7,612 bases of DNA from JAAYCI01 sp964370195 (GTDB lineage Bacteria; Bacillota; Clostridia; Oscillospirales; Ruminococcaceae): positions 1 to 7,612 of the forward strand of contig CAYJIH010000058.1 in the NCBI GenBank assembly GCA_964370195.1, given 5' to 3'. Positions 5,799 through 7,612 of this stretch are shown here, piece by piece. Within the stretch, counting starts at the first letter, position 1; each line of letters begins with the position of its first letter. The notes below the pieces were generated by a model. It saw nothing but the letters and a program-made list of their open reading frames with translations. It had not been told where the DNA came from and did not search any database. The translations under genes and the position numbers were made by a program.

Positions 5799-7048
5799 TT
5801 AGTATATTTTCACGCCGCCCACTTGGCGAACAGATAAATTGTGGCATGAGCCTGCACCCAAAACAGATTCGATTCTTGCTTGGAACTCTTCCAAATGCTG
5901 CATTGGCACAAAGGCTTGTACCGTGCCCGCAAAACCGCCTCCATGCACACGGAAAGCACCTTCACCTTGCAAAAATTCTTGGCACAGGGAGAGTGCAACA
6001 GCCACACGTTGATTTTTGGTTTCACCTGCAGCATATATGTTTTGTAGATACATATAAGAAGAAAAACCGGATTCGGTGACAAGCTTTAGAAATTGAGTGT
6101 AATTTTTCTCTTGCAATGCAATCGCTTCCAGTTTGGCACGTTCGTTCTCGTTTTGGAAATGAAGAGCTCTTAAGAATGCGCGGTCTCCAACCTCTTTACA
6201 TACAAGCGCTGCAGCGCCCAATAAATCTTGTTTTGAAAATTCGCGCATATATTTTTTGCCAAAAACAGCTGAAACTTGCGCCATTTCTTCGGTGATTTTT
6301 GCATATTCATCTGTTAAGTCGGCATGGTCGGCGCCGGAATTGATAATGCAAATAGAATGCCCCATATTGGCTACAGAAAAATCAATTTTCTCAATTTGAG
6401 GATTTTCGAAATCTTGAAAATCAATGGCAACGACACTTCCAACCGATGAGGCCATTTGATCCATAAGGCCACTGGGCTTGCCAAAATAGACGTTTTCAGC
6501 ATATTGGCCGATTTTGGCAATGTCAATATCTGCAAGTTCGCTGTTACAATAAAGCTCATTCAGTGCGGTGCCTAAAAACACTTCAAAAGCAGCTGAAGAG
6601 CTTAGCCCGGATCCACTTAATACATTGGATGTGCAAAAAACATCCATTCCACTTAAAGAATATCCATATTCATGGATTTTATGGTATATGCCTCGAATCA
6701 GTGCTGCTGTGGTGTTTTTTTCGTGCCCAAAGATGGTGAGATCGGAAATATCAACCTGAATAAGCCCATATCCTTGTGAGTACAGCCGAACGAGGGAACG
6801 ATCCGTTTTCGAGACGATGCCCAGCACATCTAAATCAATGCCGGCAGCAAGCACATAGCCTTTTTGATGGTCTGTATGGTTTCCGCCTATTTCAATCCGC
6901 CCAGGAGCAGAAAATAGGTGCAGATTATCCTGTTTACCAAACTGTGCATAAAACCATCTTGCACCTCTAAAATACGTGTATCATAAAATTGTTTTCGGTT
7001 CTCGTATTGTGGGTATATGGTTTTTAAGATGTTCGCCTCAGCAATCAT
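5799..7048 (-). pseudogene. galK: Galactokinase, interrupted by one frameshift near 6957-6961
   Basis: GHMP-family kinase that phosphorylates galactose at C1 for the Leloir pathway. From the ATG at 7048 the frame reads through ...FYDTRILEVQ, then runs into TAG at 6887-6889. From 6959 the neighbouring frame continues as RWFYAQFGKQDNLHLF and SAPGRIEIGGNHTDHQ, the galactokinase signature, through to TAA at 5799-5801. Restoring one base at the junction (for example an A in CAA-GATGG) gives a 416-aa protein, longer than many galactokinases (about 390) but usual for clostridial forms as I recall. In that numbering: signature GR at 50-51, GSGLSSSAA nucleotide loop 146-154, catalytic Asp in GLMDQ D197, and RVHGGGFAGT at 367-376. 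The 3' frame alone has no start before a GTG at 6854, which would omit the signature. No canonical slippery heptamer is present. It is either a recent pseudogene or an assembly/sequencing error; the rest looks fully intact. Confidence 0.9.
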
Positions 7049-7055
7049 ATTCATT

Positions 7056-7060
7056 CTCCT
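7056..7060 (-). promoter_or_regulatory. Ribosome binding site deciding the galK start
   Basis: AGGAG on the minus strand is only 1 base from the first ATG (7052-7054) but 7 bases from the second in-frame ATG (7046-7048). Normal spacing favours the second ATG, so translation most likely begins with MIAEANILK. Confidence 0.6.
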
Positions 7061-7064
7061 CACG

Positions 7065-7084
7065 AAATAAACGCGCGTTTATTT
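7065..7084. promoter_or_regulatory. LacI-type operator in front of galK
   Basis: AAATAAACGCGCGTTTATTT is a perfect 20-bp palindrome with a central C-G step. It lies between the predicted -10 box (7091-7096) and the ribosome binding site, covering the expected transcription start. It is the longest and most symmetric of the three related palindromes in the window and presumably the strongest site for the local LacI-family repressor. Confidence 0.8.
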
Positions 7085-7090
7085 TCTTAA

Positions 7091-7120
7091 ATCATACACT
7101 ACATGGCAACTAAAGTTCAA
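7091..7120 (-). promoter_or_regulatory. Predicted sigma-A-type promoter of galK
   Basis: On the minus strand, TTGAAC (7115-7120, 4/6 consensus) and TATGAT (7091-7096, 5/6) are 18 bases apart. An almost pure A/T tract (7121-7148, including seven T then eight A on the plus strand) sits directly upstream of the -35 box, where an UP element would act. Transcription would begin near 7084, at the edge of the operator, consistent with direct repression. Confidence 0.6.
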
Positions 7121-7233
7121 TTATTTTTTTAAAAAAAAGTATATTTTGGTAAATTCTACAGTTTTATATGTTAAGATTCGGTGATTATGCCTGATGAAAT
7201 GTAAATTAATCTTCTAAAAGATTAAATGTGTAA
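7121..7233. other. AT-rich spacer between galK and the XRE remnant
   Basis: Very AT-rich, with no open frame of note on either strand. It contains the presumed UP-like tract of the galK promoter. A weak plus-strand promoter-like pair, TTGGTA and TATGTT with a 15-base spacer, lies around 7146-7171, but the spacing is short. The plus-strand frame of the following XRE gene is blocked by TAA at 7207-7209 and again at 7231-7233. Confidence 0.4.
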
Positions 7234-7293
7234 GGGGACAAAGGTATAGAATATGAGCAAGGCACACCTGCGGTAAAAAGAAGCTGTTGCTTT

Positions 7294-7497
7294 ATGAACG
7301 CCGCAGAAAAATTCGGCTCAAGGGACATTAGAAATTTACGAAATCCGATAAAGCTTACACAAAATACCTTTGCAAATGTCACGGGGGTGTTTATAAAAAC
7401 GGTAGAAACCTGGGAGCGAGGAACAGATACACCAATGGGATCGGCCGGAAGAATGCTCGCCATGTTTCAAAAGGACATTGAAACACCACAGAAATAG
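7294..7497 (+). CDS. Short XRE-type helix-turn-helix protein, probably a decayed HigA-like antitoxin
   Basis: The 67-aa frame contains SRDIRNLRN (9-17) and a Cro/C1-type helix-turn-helix LTQNTFANVTGVFIKTVETWERG at 21-43, then TPMGSAGRMLAMFQKD. This is the pattern of small XRE regulators found as HigA-like antitoxins, which bind DNA at their own promoter. Known members carry about 30 more residues before this domain. Here the same frame extends upstream without a stop to 7234 (reading GDKGIEYEQGTPAVKRS) but has no start codon with an RBS, and TAA at 7231-7233 closes it. The usual GVS turn is GVF. The terminal TAG (7495-7497) sits where repeat copy A has TAC, so the C-terminus is probably cut by a nonsense change. 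No toxin gene is adjacent. Likely a relic rather than a working regulator; translation from the ATG at 7294 has only a poor RBS. Confidence 0.5.
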   Translation: MNAAEKFGSRDIRNLRNPIKLTQNTFANVTGVFIKTVETWERGTDTPMGSAGRMLAMFQKDIETPQK

Positions 7498-7571
7498 GGG
7501 CTTTTTGAGATACAAGTTCAGTCCGCTAACAATAAAGCCTCTTTCCCCACCGGCCGTTTTTTTGACCGAAC
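7488..7571 (+). repeat. 84-bp direct repeat, copy B (right flank of the gal cluster)
   Basis: Partner of 25-108, with 70 of 84 bases identical and no gaps. It covers the last codons and stop of the XRE-type frame and about 74 bases beyond. Similarity ends at GACCGAAC (7564-7571); the bases after it differ from those after copy A. Confidence 0.8.
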
Positions 7572-7582
7572 GCGGGGAAAGA
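7540..7582. repeat. Inverted repeat at the end of repeat copy B
   Basis: TCTTTCCCC (7540-7548) is the exact reverse complement of GGGGAAAGA (7574-7582), with a 25-base interval containing a seven-T run (7557-7563). The 3' arm lies outside the shared repeat and is absent next to copy A, so this hairpin is specific to copy B. No U-tract follows on the plus strand within the window. Confidence 0.4.
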
Positions 7583-7612
7583 AAGAAAACGTATTTTTGA
7601 ATAAAGAATTGG

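Noticed and set aside
6852..6854. GTG at 6854 as the true galactokinase start
   Set aside because: It would remove the galactokinase sugar-binding signature that is plainly encoded just upstream in the same frame, and there is no ribosome binding site; a frameshifted gene explains the data better.
6955..6970. Programmed -1 frameshift in galK
   Set aside because: No X-XXY-YYZ heptamer is present at the junction and such recoding is not known to me for galactokinases; a lesion or sequence error is more likely.
1..7612. CRISPR array, tRNA, rRNA, transposase or defence genes
   Set aside because: No regularly spaced repeats, cloverleaf-type sequence or transposase motifs were seen on either strand; the only long repeat is the two-copy direct repeat already listed.

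Overview
The window reads as a compact alpha-galactoside/galactose utilisation cluster from a low-to-moderate-GC Gram-positive bacterium, most probably Bacillota/Clostridia. That placement rests on strong GGAGG-type ribosome binding sites, a GH36 alpha-galactosidase beside a LacI-family repressor, and HigA-like XRE gene remnants at the edges. It is a judgement from sequence character, not a database result.

Layout. All four main genes lie on the minus strand, transcribed right to left: a galactokinase gene (7048 down to 5799) broken by one frameshift, a LacI/GalR-type repressor (5642-4617), a sodium:solute symporter of the SGLT family (4470-2779) and a cytoplasmic GH36 alpha-galactosidase (2735-498). 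The last two form a tight pair 43 bases apart. The outer parts hold no metabolic genes. On the left are the degenerate tail of an XRE gene, one copy of an 84-base repeat, two plus-strand terminator-like hairpins and about 260 bases with no convincing gene. On the right are an AT-rich promoter region, a short decaying XRE-type helix-turn-helix gene on the plus strand, and the second repeat copy.

How it works together. The symporter should import galactose or an alpha-galactoside (melibiose/raffinose type), the GH36 enzyme releases galactose, and GalK phosphorylates it for the Leloir pathway. galT and galE are not present here. Near-identical palindromes (consensus TRAACRCGYGTTTA, with the central CG step typical of LacI-family operators) lie in front of each of the three transcription units, including the repressor's own gene. 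This indicates one local, autoregulated regulon.

Most notable points: the three-operator regulon; a single-base frameshift that separates GalK's start and ribosome binding site from its sugar-binding signature; and 84-base direct repeats (70/84 identical, ungapped) bracketing the whole cluster, each containing the 3' end of a decayed XRE gene. I did not find a convincing undescribed defence or mobile system.
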